From: JASGDN01 sp049840815
Lineage (GTDB): Bacteria > Chloroflexota > Chloroflexia > Thermomicrobiales > UBA6265
Length of the DNA: 64,000 nt
Direction: 5' to 3'
Assembly (NCBI GenBank): GCA_049840815.1
Contig: JASGJI010000011.1
Coordinates: 310,001-374,000 of the forward strand
Every line of letters begins with the position of its first letter. Positions within the stretch are counted from its first letter, which is position 1. The notes beneath the pieces were generated by a model. It worked only from the letters and a program-made list of their open reading frames with translations. It was not told the origin of the DNA and did no database searches. The position numbers were made by a program, and so were the translations under genes. Shown piece after piece: positions 7,998 to 16,794 of this stretch.

Positions 7998-10274
7998 TCA
8001 GCTGCCGCCCTGCGCGGCGTCTGGATTCGGCACCCGCACCGCCGTGACGACGGTTCGGCTGTCGTACTCGCTGATGGAGCTGTCCCACTCACCGCCACAG
8101 GTCATGAGGGTGAGGGTCTCCTTGTCCGTCGGCGCGGCGGAGGCCTCCGCGCCATCCGCGATCGGCACCGACTTCACGCTGGTCACCGCGTAGGTGTAGG
8201 TGCCGCCATCGGCCCCGGTGACGGTGATGAGATCGCCCTGCTTCAGCGTATTCAGCTTGAAGAAGACCGCCTCCGGCACACCCCAGTAGTTGAGGTGGCC
8301 CGCCACCACGATGTTGCCCGTTTCACCGAGCCGGTTCGAGTTCTTGTACCAGGTGACGACACTCTCGTTGGTCGGCTCCTGAAGCTCACCACCCACGATC
8401 TCCTTGATCTCGAAGGTCGCCTGGACCTCGATCGCGGGGATGGAGATGGAGGCCGGAACCTGGCCACGGGCGCACGTCTCGTCTGGCTGGGGCGTGCCGA
8501 TCGGCGACTTGGCCGCGTTGTCGGCCGCCGTCAGGGCCGGGCAGGTAGCCACACCTGCATCAGGCGTGCCGGTGGTGGAGTCGGGTGCCGCGACCGTCTG
8601 CGGCGTCCCCGGCTCGATCACCTGCGTATCCTGCGCCGACAGCTGGGAAGCCCCGGTGCTGGCGGCGGGATCGACACCCGTGTTCGGGAACTTGCCCGGC
8701 GTCTTCGTCGGGGGCGGCGTTCCGCCCTTCGGGGTGCAGTTGTAGACCTTCACCACTGTCTCGCGGCCGTTCGTCACCGTCACCGATCCGTCCGGATTCA
8801 CCACGCTCACCGGCTTGTTGGTCTGCGGGTCCATCTGGATCGCCGTGACGTTGCATGGCGTGCCCCCTTGTTCGACGATCTGGTAGTTGCCAGGCGTCAG
8901 CCCGGAGAGCGCGATGTAGCCAAGGTTGTTCGTGGTCTGCGTCGTCACCGGCACCCACGAGGAGCCATTCCAGACGTTGACCTTGAAGGAGATGCCCTTC
9001 TCGTAGATGGTGCAGTCAACATCCGAGACGTACTTCGGGCCGGAGCACCATTCCTTGTAGATCGTGAGATCGCCGGATGTGGGGTCGGGCACGTTGTACC
9101 AGTTGCAGACGATCTTGTCGCCGTTCGCGACCTTGATGTTCAGCACGTTGCCGACGTTCAGCGGGGTCGGGTTGACCCAGTTGACCGAGCTGCCCGTGCA
9201 ATCCCAGACAAAGACGTACCAGGTATCCGCCGGCACCGTTTCCGTCACGGTGTAGGTGTCAGTCGGGATGCTCCCAAAGTAGACCGCGCCGTTGATGCTG
9301 TCGCCGGTGTCCGTCTGGCTGGTGTAACCCTTGGTCTGGCCTGCCAGGTTGAACTGGACGCCGTTGGTCGCCTGGGTGCAGTCCGCCTTCGGGTCCGCGC
9401 CGTACTTGCCGTAGTCGTAGCCTGGCGGGCAGGTCCACTTGTAGATGGTGATGTCGCCGTAGCCGCCGGTGCAGTTGGAGACCACCACCACCGTCTCGTA
9501 GCCATCATCCACCCGGAAGCTGCCATCGGGGTTGGACTGGTCGATCGTGCCGCCGTTGCCGTCCTGCCGGGAGGCCGTGATGTGGCACCACGTCCCGCCA
9601 ATCTCGACGAGCTTGTAATTGCCGGGGTTGAGCCCGGAGAGCGCGATGGTGCCGGTGCCATCGGTGGTCGAGGAGCCCTGGAGCACCCAGTTCGCCCCAT
9701 CCATCCGGTAGACCTCGAACGACACACCGGTCGTGTTCGGGGTGCAGCTGGAATCGTCGACATACGCCTCCACATCGCAGTTCTGCTTGTGGATGGTGAG
9801 ATCGCCACTTCCAGCGCGCGGGATGTTGTACCAGTTGCAGGAGATCGTCACCCCACCTGGCACCACGATGTCGGTCTCGCCGGTCGCTGAGACGACCGGG
9901 TAGATCGCCGGAAGCGAGCTCTGGTCCGTGTCCGACACAACCGTGCAGGAGGTGACGAATGCGGAGATGACCTTTGCCGGCAGCGTCTCCACCACATGGT
10001 AGGTGTCAGGTTCGATGCCGCCGAACATCACGGCACCAGGGATGCTGTCGCCCGTGTTCGTCTGGCTGGTGTAGCCATTGGTGTTGCCGGTGATGTTGAA
10101 CTGCACGCCATCCGTTGGCGTCGCGCAGTCGACCGCCGGATTGGCGCCGGAGGCACTCGGATCGTAGCTCTCCGGGCACGTGTACTTGTAGATGAGGAGC
10201 GTCGAAGGCTCCGTGCTGGTGGCCGTGGGCGTCGGCGTGACCGTCATCGTGGGGGTCACGGTCGGCGATCGCAT
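7998..10274 (-). CDS. C-terminal part of giant modular surface protein, with fused sortase domain
   Basis: This open frame continues the gene at 10006-11829 after an apparent one-base frameshift. The ATG at 10274 is only the first in-frame start and has no clear RBS. It holds four modules of 100-130 residues with CP-x-x-YD starts and CNWYNIP or CNWYNVP ends, alternating with modules starting DLTIHK or DLTIYK: the look of SpaA/prealbumin-like beta domains. A Pro/Thr linker with FPNTG (8676-8690) follows. The last ~150 residues are a class F-like sortase: VVAGHLNYWG (His), LMTCGGEW (Cys) and EYDSRTVV (Arg). No membrane anchor follows the sortase. Confidence 0.82.
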   Translation of the reverse strand: MRSPTVTPTMTVTPTPTATSTEPSTLLIYKYTCPESYDPSASGANPAVDCATPTDGVQFNITGNTNGYTSQTNTGDSIPGAVMFGGIEPDTYHVVETLPAKVISAFVTSCTVVSDTDQSSLPAIYPVVSATGETDIVVPGGVTISCNWYNIPRAGSGDLTIHKQNCDVEAYVDDSSCTPNTTGVSFEVYRMDGANWVLQGSSTTDGTGTIALSGLNPGNYKLVEIGGTWCHITASRQDGNGGTIDQSNPDGSFRVDDGYETVVVVSNCTGGYGDITIYKWTCPPGYDYGKYGADPKADCTQATNGVQFNLAGQTKGYTSQTDTGDSINGAVYFGSIPTDTYTVTETVPADTWYVFVWDCTGSSVNWVNPTPLNVGNVLNIKVANGDKIVCNWYNVPDPTSGDLTIYKEWCSGPKYVSDVDCTIYEKGISFKVNVWNGSSWVPVTTQTTNNLGYIALSGLTPGNYQIVEQGGTPCNVTAIQMDPQTNKPVSVVNPDGSVTVTNGRETVVKVYNCTPKGGTPPPTKTPGKFPNTGVDPAASTGASQLSAQDTQVIEPGTPQTVAAPDSTTGTPDAGVATCPALTAADNAAKSPIGTPQPDETCARGQVPASISIPAIEVQATFEIKEIVGGELQEPTNESVVTWYKNSNRLGETGNIVVAGHLNYWGVPEAVFFKLNTLKQGDLITVTGADGGTYTYAVTSVKSVPIADGAEASAAPTDKETLTLMTCGGEWDSSISEYDSRTVVTAVRVPNPDAAQGGS

Positions 10275-10660
10275 CGGACCACGGGATGTTGTACCAGGAG
10301 CAGGCGACCGTGACGCCACCCGAAAGCTCGATATCGGTTTCACCAGTCGCCGAGACAACCGGGCTGATGCTTGGCAAGGTGACATCGCCCTCGCCCGTGA
10401 CCTGGCAGTCGGTGATGAACGCGGAGGCAGTCCCGGCCGGGAGGGTCTCCACAACGTGATACGTGTCCGGCTCGATGCTCCCGAACATCACGGCACCAGG
10501 GATGCTGTCACCGGTATTCGTCTGGCTGGTATAGCCATTGGTGTTGCCGGTGATGTTGAACTGGACGCCGTCCTGCGGGGTCGCGCAATCGCTGCTCGGA
10601 TTCGCGCCCGAGCCATTCGGATCGTAGCCAGCCGGGCAGAGCCACTTGTAGATGAGCAGG
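10006..10660. repeat. Near-identical direct repeats coding modules 3 and 4
   Basis: The stretches around 10006-10130 and 10440-10565 are nearly identical at base level, with a handful of mostly silent changes. Both encode a module with NITGNTNGYTSQTNTGDS and IEPDTYHVVETLPA. This indicates a recent intragenic duplication. The frameshift lies in the linker between the two copies. Confidence 0.75.
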
Positions 10661-11829
10661 GTGGCCGGCGCGGTGCTCGTGGCCGTCGGCGTCATCGTCG
10701 GGGTCGCGGTCCACTCGTCGGAGGGAACGTTGTACCAGTAGCACTCGAGCTGCACGTCGTTTTGATCGAACTGATACTGGATCGACCAGTTGGTGACCGT
10801 TGGGTAGTGTGGAATCGACTGATTGCTGGTTGTCGTCTGCACGCACTGCGTGACGAAGGCCGAGGTGGTTCCCATCGGCGGGGTTTCGGTGATGGTGTAG
10901 GTATCGGGCTCCAGGCCGCCGAATGTCACCGCACCAGGGACGCTGTCGCCGGTATCGGACTGGCTGGTATAGCCCGTGGACGAACCGGAGATGTTGAACT
11001 GAACGCCCTGCTCCTGCGTGGGGCAGTCCGTCTGGGGGTTGGCATCCTGGCCAGAAACGTCGTAGCCAGCCGGGCACTCGAACTTGTGGATGATGATGGT
11101 CAGGCCGTTATCCGAGCCTTCGGCCGTACCCGTCGGCGTCACGGTGACCGTGGTCGTCGGCGTGGTATCCGCCGGGATGTTGTAGAAGACGCAATTCAGG
11201 GACTCGTCACCGGAGATCTGGCCGGAGAGGTTGGTGCCGCTGCCATTGGTCGGCCCCTGCATCTGGCTCTGGCACATCCAGGAGGTGGCCTTGGTGCCGG
11301 ATGGAGCCGTCTCGGCAAGGGTGAAGGAACCCGGTGTCAGGTTGCTGAACGCTGCGACTCCGCCGCCTGAAGTCGACTGCTGCTGGCCGGGTTGCCCTTG
11401 CGCGGTGTAGGCCATCTGCACGCCATTGAGCGGCGTGGTGCAGTCGTTCGCCGGGTTGGCACCCTGCCCGTTGAAGTCGTACCCGGCCGGACAAGCGACC
11501 GCATAGGCATTCAGGGACGCCGGACCCGGCGTCGGGGTGACCGTCGGGGTCTCGGTTGGCATGGGTGTTTCAGTGGCGTCCATCTGGTCCCCGCCTTCCG
11601 GCGTGGGATCGACGCACATCTGCTGGGAATCGTCCCAGACCTGGCCGTTCTGGCAATCCTGCCCGGAGGCAAGCGCCGGAGCCGCTGGGGCAAATGCGAT
11701 GGAACTGACGAGCGACCCCATCATCATGATGGCGGCGAGCATTCGCCAACAGTCGTTCAGCATTCGACCGCGCCGGGGCGGCCGGGAGATTCTGGCCCTC
11801 CGAAGGCGGGGCCGTACAGGGGTCTTCAT
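10006..11829 (-). CDS. N-terminal part of giant modular surface protein (frameshifted)
   Basis: It starts MKTPVRPRLRRAR, like the paralogous gene at 14919, with a long basic n-region and a signal peptide ending PALASGQD. A short conserved Cys-pair segment, QDCQNGQVWDDSQQMCVDP, follows, then three modules with CPAGYD starts and FYNIP, YWYNVP or SWYNIP ends, joined by TPT-rich linkers. After SWYNIPWSD the frame runs out of register into an unrelated tail that ends at 10006. The in-frame continuation (SPTVTPT linker, then module 4) is in the next frame, needing +1 at about 10262-10285. It may be a real mutation, phase variation or a sequence error. Confidence 0.8.
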   Translation of the reverse strand: MKTPVRPRLRRARISRPPRRGRMLNDCWRMLAAIMMMGSLVSSIAFAPAAPALASGQDCQNGQVWDDSQQMCVDPTPEGGDQMDATETPMPTETPTVTPTPGPASLNAYAVACPAGYDFNGQGANPANDCTTPLNGVQMAYTAQGQPGQQQSTSGGGVAAFSNLTPGSFTLAETAPSGTKATSWMCQSQMQGPTNGSGTNLSGQISGDESLNCVFYNIPADTTPTTTVTVTPTGTAEGSDNGLTIIIHKFECPAGYDVSGQDANPQTDCPTQEQGVQFNISGSSTGYTSQSDTGDSVPGAVTFGGLEPDTYTITETPPMGTTSAFVTQCVQTTTSNQSIPHYPTVTNWSIQYQFDQNDVQLECYWYNVPSDEWTATPTMTPTATSTAPATLLIYKWLCPAGYDPNGSGANPSSDCATPQDGVQFNITGNTNGYTSQTNTGDSIPGAVMFGSIEPDTYHVVETLPAGTASAFITDCQVTGEGDVTLPSISPVVSATGETDIELSGGVTVACSWYNIPWSDAIADRDPHDDGHADAHGHQHGAFDAPHLQVHVPGELRSECLRRQSGGRLRDANGWRAVQHHRQHQWLHQPDEHGRQHPWCRDVRRHRT

Positions 11830-12021
11830 AGGTCTACCTACTCCACATAGGGACTACTCGATCCAACCATCCTTGCGAGGCAGGCACGGTTGCGCAGGCC
11901 ATGCCCGCCTCACATGCACAAGACTAGGGTTCAGGATGACGGACGAGAATGCGTAACCTTACCCAATTCCATCTGCGCAGGATCACGTAGGCAACTACGC
12001 AGACAATCACGTAGCGCCGAA

Positions 12022-12065
12022 GAACGGGACAATCGGGACGAGAACTCGTCCCGATTGTCCCGTTC
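12022..12065 (-). terminator. Perfect 21-bp-arm hairpin after the second giant gene
   Basis: Arms 12022-12042 and 12045-12065 are perfectly complementary with a 2-base centre. The element abuts the stop of the minus-strand gene at 12067. There is no U-tract. Confidence 0.7.
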
Positions 12066-12066
12066 G

Positions 12067-14919
12067 CTACTCTTGCCGACGGTCTCCGGCTCCCGTCACG
12101 CCAACCACGCTGCCCGCAGGCATGGATATCCCAGCAGGGGACCGGGGAATGGTGTACCAGAGGCAGGTCAGCGACTCGTTGTCGTTGACCTGGTACTGGA
12201 TCGTCCCATTGGTGACGGTCGGATAGATCGGCACCGCCGGGTCCGTTGCCGTCGCCAGCGAGCAGGACGAGACGAAGGCGTTCACGGAGTCATCCTGACT
12301 CCCCTGGGTGATGACATACGTATCTGCCTGCAGCCCGGTGAAGGTCACGGTGCCGCTGCGGCTCTGGCCGTCCAGCGGGTTCGTGGCAGTCCCGACGCCG
12401 GTCGTGAGCTGGGTGGATGTGCCCGATGCCTGCCCCGAAGCCGTGAAGGGGATACCGGTCGCGGGCGCCGCGCAATCGAGGGTGGGATTGGCATCGGCCG
12501 AGGACGGATCGTACCCGGCGGGGCACGTGAAGGCGTGAATCGTCAGCGAGATCCCAACCGGCGCAACCGGGTTCGGTACGCCGCCAAAGGTCGCATCCGG
12601 AACGGCGTACCAGTGACAGGTGAAGGTGCGAGCGGCACTATCGAAGGCATGCTGGAGCATGCCGTCCATGACCGGAGGCGTCACCGGGAACCCCTGGGCA
12701 TCGCCCCCCAGCAGGGAGCAGTAGCCGAAACTCTCCACGATCCCCGGCGCGGCCAACTGGGTCACCACATACTCATCGGCGGGGAGATTGGCGAAGTAGG
12801 CCGCATCCGGCAGGATGTCGCCTGCGGTGGCCTGCAGGATGATCCCCGTCTTCAGGCCTTGCGCGGAGAAGATCGCGCCAGGATAGGCATCGAAGCAGCC
12901 ATCGGGTGCCAGACCGGGTGGGGGCACCGTGAACCCCGCGGGACAGAGATACGACTCAATCACCATCGAGAGCTGGCCGGCGGGCTGGGTCGGGAACGAG
13001 GAGGCAGCACCGGACTCGCTGTCCGGCCCACCCTGCTGCGCCCCCTGTGCGGTCGTGGTTGTCCCCGAACTGGCGCTTGCATCCGGACCGCCCTGCTGCG
13101 CGCTTTGCGAGGACGCGCCAGAACCGGTGTTGGCATCGGGCCCTCCCTGCGCCCCGGATTGCGACGACGACGATTGCGAGGAGGTGGTGGCACTGCCCGA
13201 CGAAGACTGCCCCGATGATTGCGATTGGGCGGCGGGGACGACCGTCATCGTCGGGGTGGGCGTGATGGTTGGGGTGAGCGTCACCGTCGCCGTGGGTGTG
13301 GGGCTGGGGCCGTTTGGAACGGCATAGACGGTGCAGGTGAAGAAGAACGCCCCAGGCACCTTGGCATCGAAGGCGATGTCCGTCCCCGAAATCGTCGGCG
13401 TCACGAGGAAGTCGTCGATGTAGTGCTGCTCCTGAACGTCGTACCCGCCACAACTCACTCCGGCGATGGAGGCGATGCCCTCCGGAATCGACAGGCTGAC
13501 ATGATAGGTTCCCTCGACCGCGGAGAGGCTGAGGGTATCCGTGCCGCCGACGCGCACCGGATTGGGGGACCCAACCGGACCGCTGACGTTGAACCGAAGA
13601 CCCGCCTGCGTCCCGGTACACGCCCGGGTCGGATCCACGGTGGTCGATCCGGCAACGAATCCCGGCGGGCACAGGGCGGCCACCAGCGAGAAGCTGGACG
13701 AATTCGTGTTCGGGGCACGGGTCGGAGTCGGCACGTTCGCATCGATGACGACCGCCAGATCGCAGCTCACGTAACTGCCTCCGACGACGTTCATCGTGAA
13801 GGCCACCGTGCCGCCGGACAAGGAAATGGGCTCGCCGCACGTACCGTACTTGTCGATAAACCGGGCCAGACCAGCTGCGATCGGCGCTTGCACCTGATAG
13901 GGTCCCGGCTCCAGATCATCGAATGACACCCAGCCGAGAAACGTGTTGTTCTCGCCCGTCGTGGAGACATCCGAATCGGTATTGATCGCCGTGAAGGTGA
14001 TGGGATATCCCGTGAACAGGTAGGTTTTCTGGCACACGTTCGAGACATCCTCGCCCGGTGCAGGATCGAACCCTATCGGGCACATGCTCAGCGTGATCCG
14101 GATCGCTCCCTTGCCCGGCCCATTCAGCGTCGGCCCATTCAGCGACGGCGCCGGCGACCCGGCGGTGGACGCGAACCCAGGGGCGGTGGTGGCCGTGGCC
14201 GTGATCGTCACGGTCGGCGTGACCGTCGTCGGCGCGACAACGAGGAAGATGCTGCATGTCAGCTGATCGCCGTCCACGATCTGGCCAGCGATGCTTGTCC
14301 CCGTGCCGGTCGTGGGTTGGCTGAGTGCGCCCTGACACGTCCAGGCGATGGCGGTCGAACCCATCGGCATCGTGGCGTCCAGGGTGAAGGGGCCAGGCAT
14401 CGGGTTCACGAATGTGGTGGTCCCGCCGGAGACGGGCTGCTGGACCGGGGGCTGATCGCCCGCGCGGAATGCCAGCGACACCCCATCGGCAGGAGTCAGG
14501 CAGTCATTCGCCGGGATGGCGTTCGGCGCGGTACCGTCATAGCCAGTCGGACAGGTGAAGACGGAAACCACGAGCGTGCTTCCGGAGACGGTCGCCGTCG
14601 GCGTGACGGTCGGGGTCTCGGTCGCGGTCGGCTGGTCGCCGGAGGTATCGCCCTCGACCGGCTGGCCCTGCCCCTGATCTCCACCCTCCGAAGTGGGGTC
14701 GACGCACATCTGCTGGGTGTCGTCCCACACCTGCCCATTGCTGCAATCCTGCCCGGACGCCGCGACAGGCGCAAACGGCAGCACAACCAACGCGTTCATG
14801 AATGACCCGGTGAGCGCGATGACGGCCAGCACGCGCCAGATCGTGAAGACCGGGCCGCTCCGCCGGTCCTGCCGCGATGTCGTCCGTCGCCGAAGGCGAG
14901 ATCCATCCGGGGTCTTCAT
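12067..14919 (-). CDS. Giant secreted modular protein, paralogue of the sortase-linked protein
   Basis: The start at 14919 (MKTPDGSRLRRR) has GGGGAG upstream and matches the N-terminus of the 11829 gene; it gives 950 residues. The signal peptide ends near PVAASGQD, followed by the shared QDCSNGQVWDDTQQMCVDP segment. Several modules start CPTGYD, CPIGFD, CPPGFV, CPAGFT or CPAGYD and most end in a cysteine-containing strand. Around the middle there is a Ser/Gln-rich linker with three QGGPD repeats. Unlike its paralogue it has no sortase domain and no recognisable sorting signal or membrane tail. Probably a secreted or wall-associated adhesin-like protein; the ligand is unknown. Confidence 0.8.
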   Translation of the reverse strand: MKTPDGSRLRRRTTSRQDRRSGPVFTIWRVLAVIALTGSFMNALVVLPFAPVAASGQDCSNGQVWDDTQQMCVDPTSEGGDQGQGQPVEGDTSGDQPTATETPTVTPTATVSGSTLVVSVFTCPTGYDGTAPNAIPANDCLTPADGVSLAFRAGDQPPVQQPVSGGTTTFVNPMPGPFTLDATMPMGSTAIAWTCQGALSQPTTGTGTSIAGQIVDGDQLTCSIFLVVAPTTVTPTVTITATATTAPGFASTAGSPAPSLNGPTLNGPGKGAIRITLSMCPIGFDPAPGEDVSNVCQKTYLFTGYPITFTAINTDSDVSTTGENNTFLGWVSFDDLEPGPYQVQAPIAAGLARFIDKYGTCGEPISLSGGTVAFTMNVVGGSYVSCDLAVVIDANVPTPTRAPNTNSSSFSLVAALCPPGFVAGSTTVDPTRACTGTQAGLRFNVSGPVGSPNPVRVGGTDTLSLSAVEGTYHVSLSIPEGIASIAGVSCGGYDVQEQHYIDDFLVTPTISGTDIAFDAKVPGAFFFTCTVYAVPNGPSPTPTATVTLTPTITPTPTMTVVPAAQSQSSGQSSSGSATTSSQSSSSQSGAQGGPDANTGSGASSQSAQQGGPDASASSGTTTTAQGAQQGGPDSESGAASSFPTQPAGQLSMVIESYLCPAGFTVPPPGLAPDGCFDAYPGAIFSAQGLKTGIILQATAGDILPDAAYFANLPADEYVVTQLAAPGIVESFGYCSLLGGDAQGFPVTPPVMDGMLQHAFDSAARTFTCHWYAVPDATFGGVPNPVAPVGISLTIHAFTCPAGYDPSSADANPTLDCAAPATGIPFTASGQASGTSTQLTTGVGTATNPLDGQSRSGTVTFTGLQADTYVITQGSQDDSVNAFVSSCSLATATDPAVPIYPTVTNGTIQYQVNDNESLTCLWYTIPRSPAGISMPAGSVVGVTGAGDRRQE

Positions 14920-15034
14920 CCATCTTCTCCCCACGCAACACAGGTCGCGCTCGATCCCTGCGGGCCGCATTCGCCCCGATACCCACAGGGTATGGAGCTT
15001 CATGCGGCGGGAGAATGCGTAGATTTCCCCATTT

Positions 15035-15084
15035 GAACGCAGGACGCCCCCGATCGCCGTGGCGACCGGGGGCGTTCTGCGTTC
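15035..15084 (-). terminator. Hairpin after paralogue D
   Basis: Arms of about 24 bp, 15035-15058 and 15061-15084, pair with two G-T wobbles, directly beyond the minus-strand stop at 15087. Confidence 0.65.
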
Positions 15085-15086
15085 CG

Positions 15087-15803
15087 TTACGCCTGTGGGG
15101 TCGAAACGCCCGTTGCCGGCTCGAAACGATCGTCCATCTCGACGGACAGGCCCTTCAACACCGGATCGCCGGTCTTCGGGAACTTGTCCCAAGCCCCGCC
15201 AGTGGAGGTGCCATCCTGGGAGAAGGTGCCCTCTCCCTCGCCAGCCGGGGCGGCGATCATGGCCTGCGCGACCGCGACGGCAAAGGCCTGCGCATCCTCA
15301 GGGGTGGAAAGCGCGATCGCGATGGTCTGATAGATGTACGGGCCGTCCTGGGTGAGCAGCACGACCTGATGCAGCGTCAGCCCCTCTCCCTGCTCGATCG
15401 ACGCCGTGTAGGCATTGGTCGGGCCGGAGAGTTCCTGGACAGTAAGCTCCTTCAACTCAATGCCTCCCGTGCTGGCCGGACTCGTCACCTGCTGCACGAC
15501 CGTGTCGTAGGTGCTGGCGGCGCTGTCCTCGGAATCGAACGCCAGGATGACCGTGCTGAGCGTCACCACACCGAGCGACGCGTAGTCCGGGGTGGCCTCG
15601 GCGGTCGTCGGGGTTGCGAAGAGCGCACTGAGGTCGGCGGAGTAGCTGCGGGCGATGCCCTGCTGGAAACCGGGCAGGTCGTCCGGGCGGAAATCCGGGG
15701 ATGCTTCCGGGGTCGCCTGCGCGAGGGCACCGGCTGGCCCACCAAAGGCAAGCATGGCGAAGAGGACGAAGGCCCCGGCAACCGAAGAAAGACGCAAACG
15801 CAT
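15087..15803 (-). CDS. Secreted protein with DGTSTGGAWD motif (paralogue D)
   Basis: This 238-residue protein has a Sec signal peptide ending near GALAQATP. LPGFQQGIARSYSADLSALF aligns with the start of paralogues A and B, and FSQDGTSTGGAWDKFP near the C-terminus is the family signature. A GGAGG precedes the ATG. It sits beyond the second giant gene, so the four paralogues bracket the two modular surface proteins. Function unknown. Confidence 0.85.
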   Translation of the reverse strand: MRLRLSSVAGAFVLFAMLAFGGPAGALAQATPEASPDFRPDDLPGFQQGIARSYSADLSALFATPTTAEATPDYASLGVVTLSTVILAFDSEDSAASTYDTVVQQVTSPASTGGIELKELTVQELSGPTNAYTASIEQGEGLTLHQVVLLTQDGPYIYQTIAIALSTPEDAQAFAVAVAQAMIAAPAGEGEGTFSQDGTSTGGAWDKFPKTGDPVLKGLSVEMDDRFEPATGVSTPQA

Positions 15804-15948
15804 CGAGGATCATCCTCCAACGACCGACCGAACTCCGGACGATGCCACATGCACCGCCACCGCGTCCGCCGAGCCTCCATCATACCAAGCGGTGGGGACG
15901 AACCTCGCCACCTATTCGTCCCATCGCCTGCCGAAATCGTCCCACCGA

Positions 15949-16794
15949 TCACGAGCTGGCACTCGCATAGCGATGGATCGCGCGGTTCCAGAAGGCATGG
16001 CTTCCCGCCACCGCGACGACCGCGAACACGATCCCCACAGGAACCACCCACCAGTCCGCCAATCCATGCGTGATCGCCTCCGCCGGAAAGGTGCTCGCGA
16101 AGGCCCACGGCACCACCGCGACCAGGAAGACCTGCATCGCACGGGAGAAGAACATCACCGGATAGCGACCCGGCTCCATCAGGTCCCCGAAGACCATCGT
16201 GCCCGCCGACATCGAACTGGTCCAGAAGGCACAGGTGGCGACGACCGACCACGCGCATGCCAACAGGACGAAACCCACGGCGACGAGCACGACCGCCTGC
16301 ACGATCCCGATTGCCGACGGCACGGTGCTGCGCTGGATCAGCCCGACCACGATCAGCCCGAATCCACTGAGGGTGGCGAACAACTCCGCCGGACGCACCC
16401 AGCGTGTTGCCGAGAGCCAATGCGCGTTGACCGGGCGCACCAGCAGCACATCAAGGTCGCCCCGCTGCACGTATTCCGACATCCGGCTCATGTTCGGAAT
16501 GATGAACGCCGCCAACAGCCCGACGATCGCCTGCTGAAACCCCGCGACGACGAGGACATCGGCCCGGCTCCAGCCATGCACTTCACCGGTGAAGCTGAAG
16601 ATGAGCAGGATCGGCACGAGCGAGACGACCAGTTGCGCTACCCCGACGAGCAACGTCGCCAGGGCATTCGCGCGGAACTGCACCTCGCGAACCAACGAGA
16701 TCGCGACAAATGCACGCCAGAGCCGGGCGTGCCGACGAATCGCGGCCCACGGCGTCGGGTCGAGGGGCGTTGTCTGAACCTGATTCATGGTCAT
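15949..16794 (-). CDS. ABC-2 type permease (ABC2_membrane_6-like)
   Basis: This 281-residue integral membrane protein has about six hydrophobic helices. It contains YVQRGDLDVLLVRPVNAHWL, the cytoplasmic loop found in the ABC-2 permeases paired with a long ATPase (viologen/daunorubicin-type exporters). The start is the ATG at 16794 overlapping the previous stop (ATGA). It is the last gene of a three-gene exporter operon on the minus strand. The substrate is unknown. Confidence 0.85.
   Translation of the reverse strand: MTMNQVQTTPLDPTPWAAIRRHARLWRAFVAISLVREVQFRANALATLLVGVAQLVVSLVPILLIFSFTGEVHGWSRADVLVVAGFQQAIVGLLAAFIIPNMSRMSEYVQRGDLDVLLVRPVNAHWLSATRWVRPAELFATLSGFGLIVVGLIQRSTVPSAIGIVQAVVLVAVGFVLLACAWSVVATCAFWTSSMSAGTMVFGDLMEPGRYPVMFFSRAMQVFLVAVVPWAFASTFPAEAITHGLADWWVVPVGIVFAVVAVAGSHAFWNRAIHRYASASS

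Noticed and set aside
7809..9890. A 693-codon plus-strand open frame
   Set aside because: Antisense to the sortase/modular gene, which has recognisable motifs; composition is biased to V, R, D and G.
11890..13218. Plus-strand open frame of 442 codons
   Set aside because: Antisense to the second giant modular gene, with no RBS or recognisable domain.
15563..16420. Minus-strand open frame of 285 codons across two genes
   Set aside because: It spans the end of the permease and the start of paralogue D in a different frame, which both have clear products.
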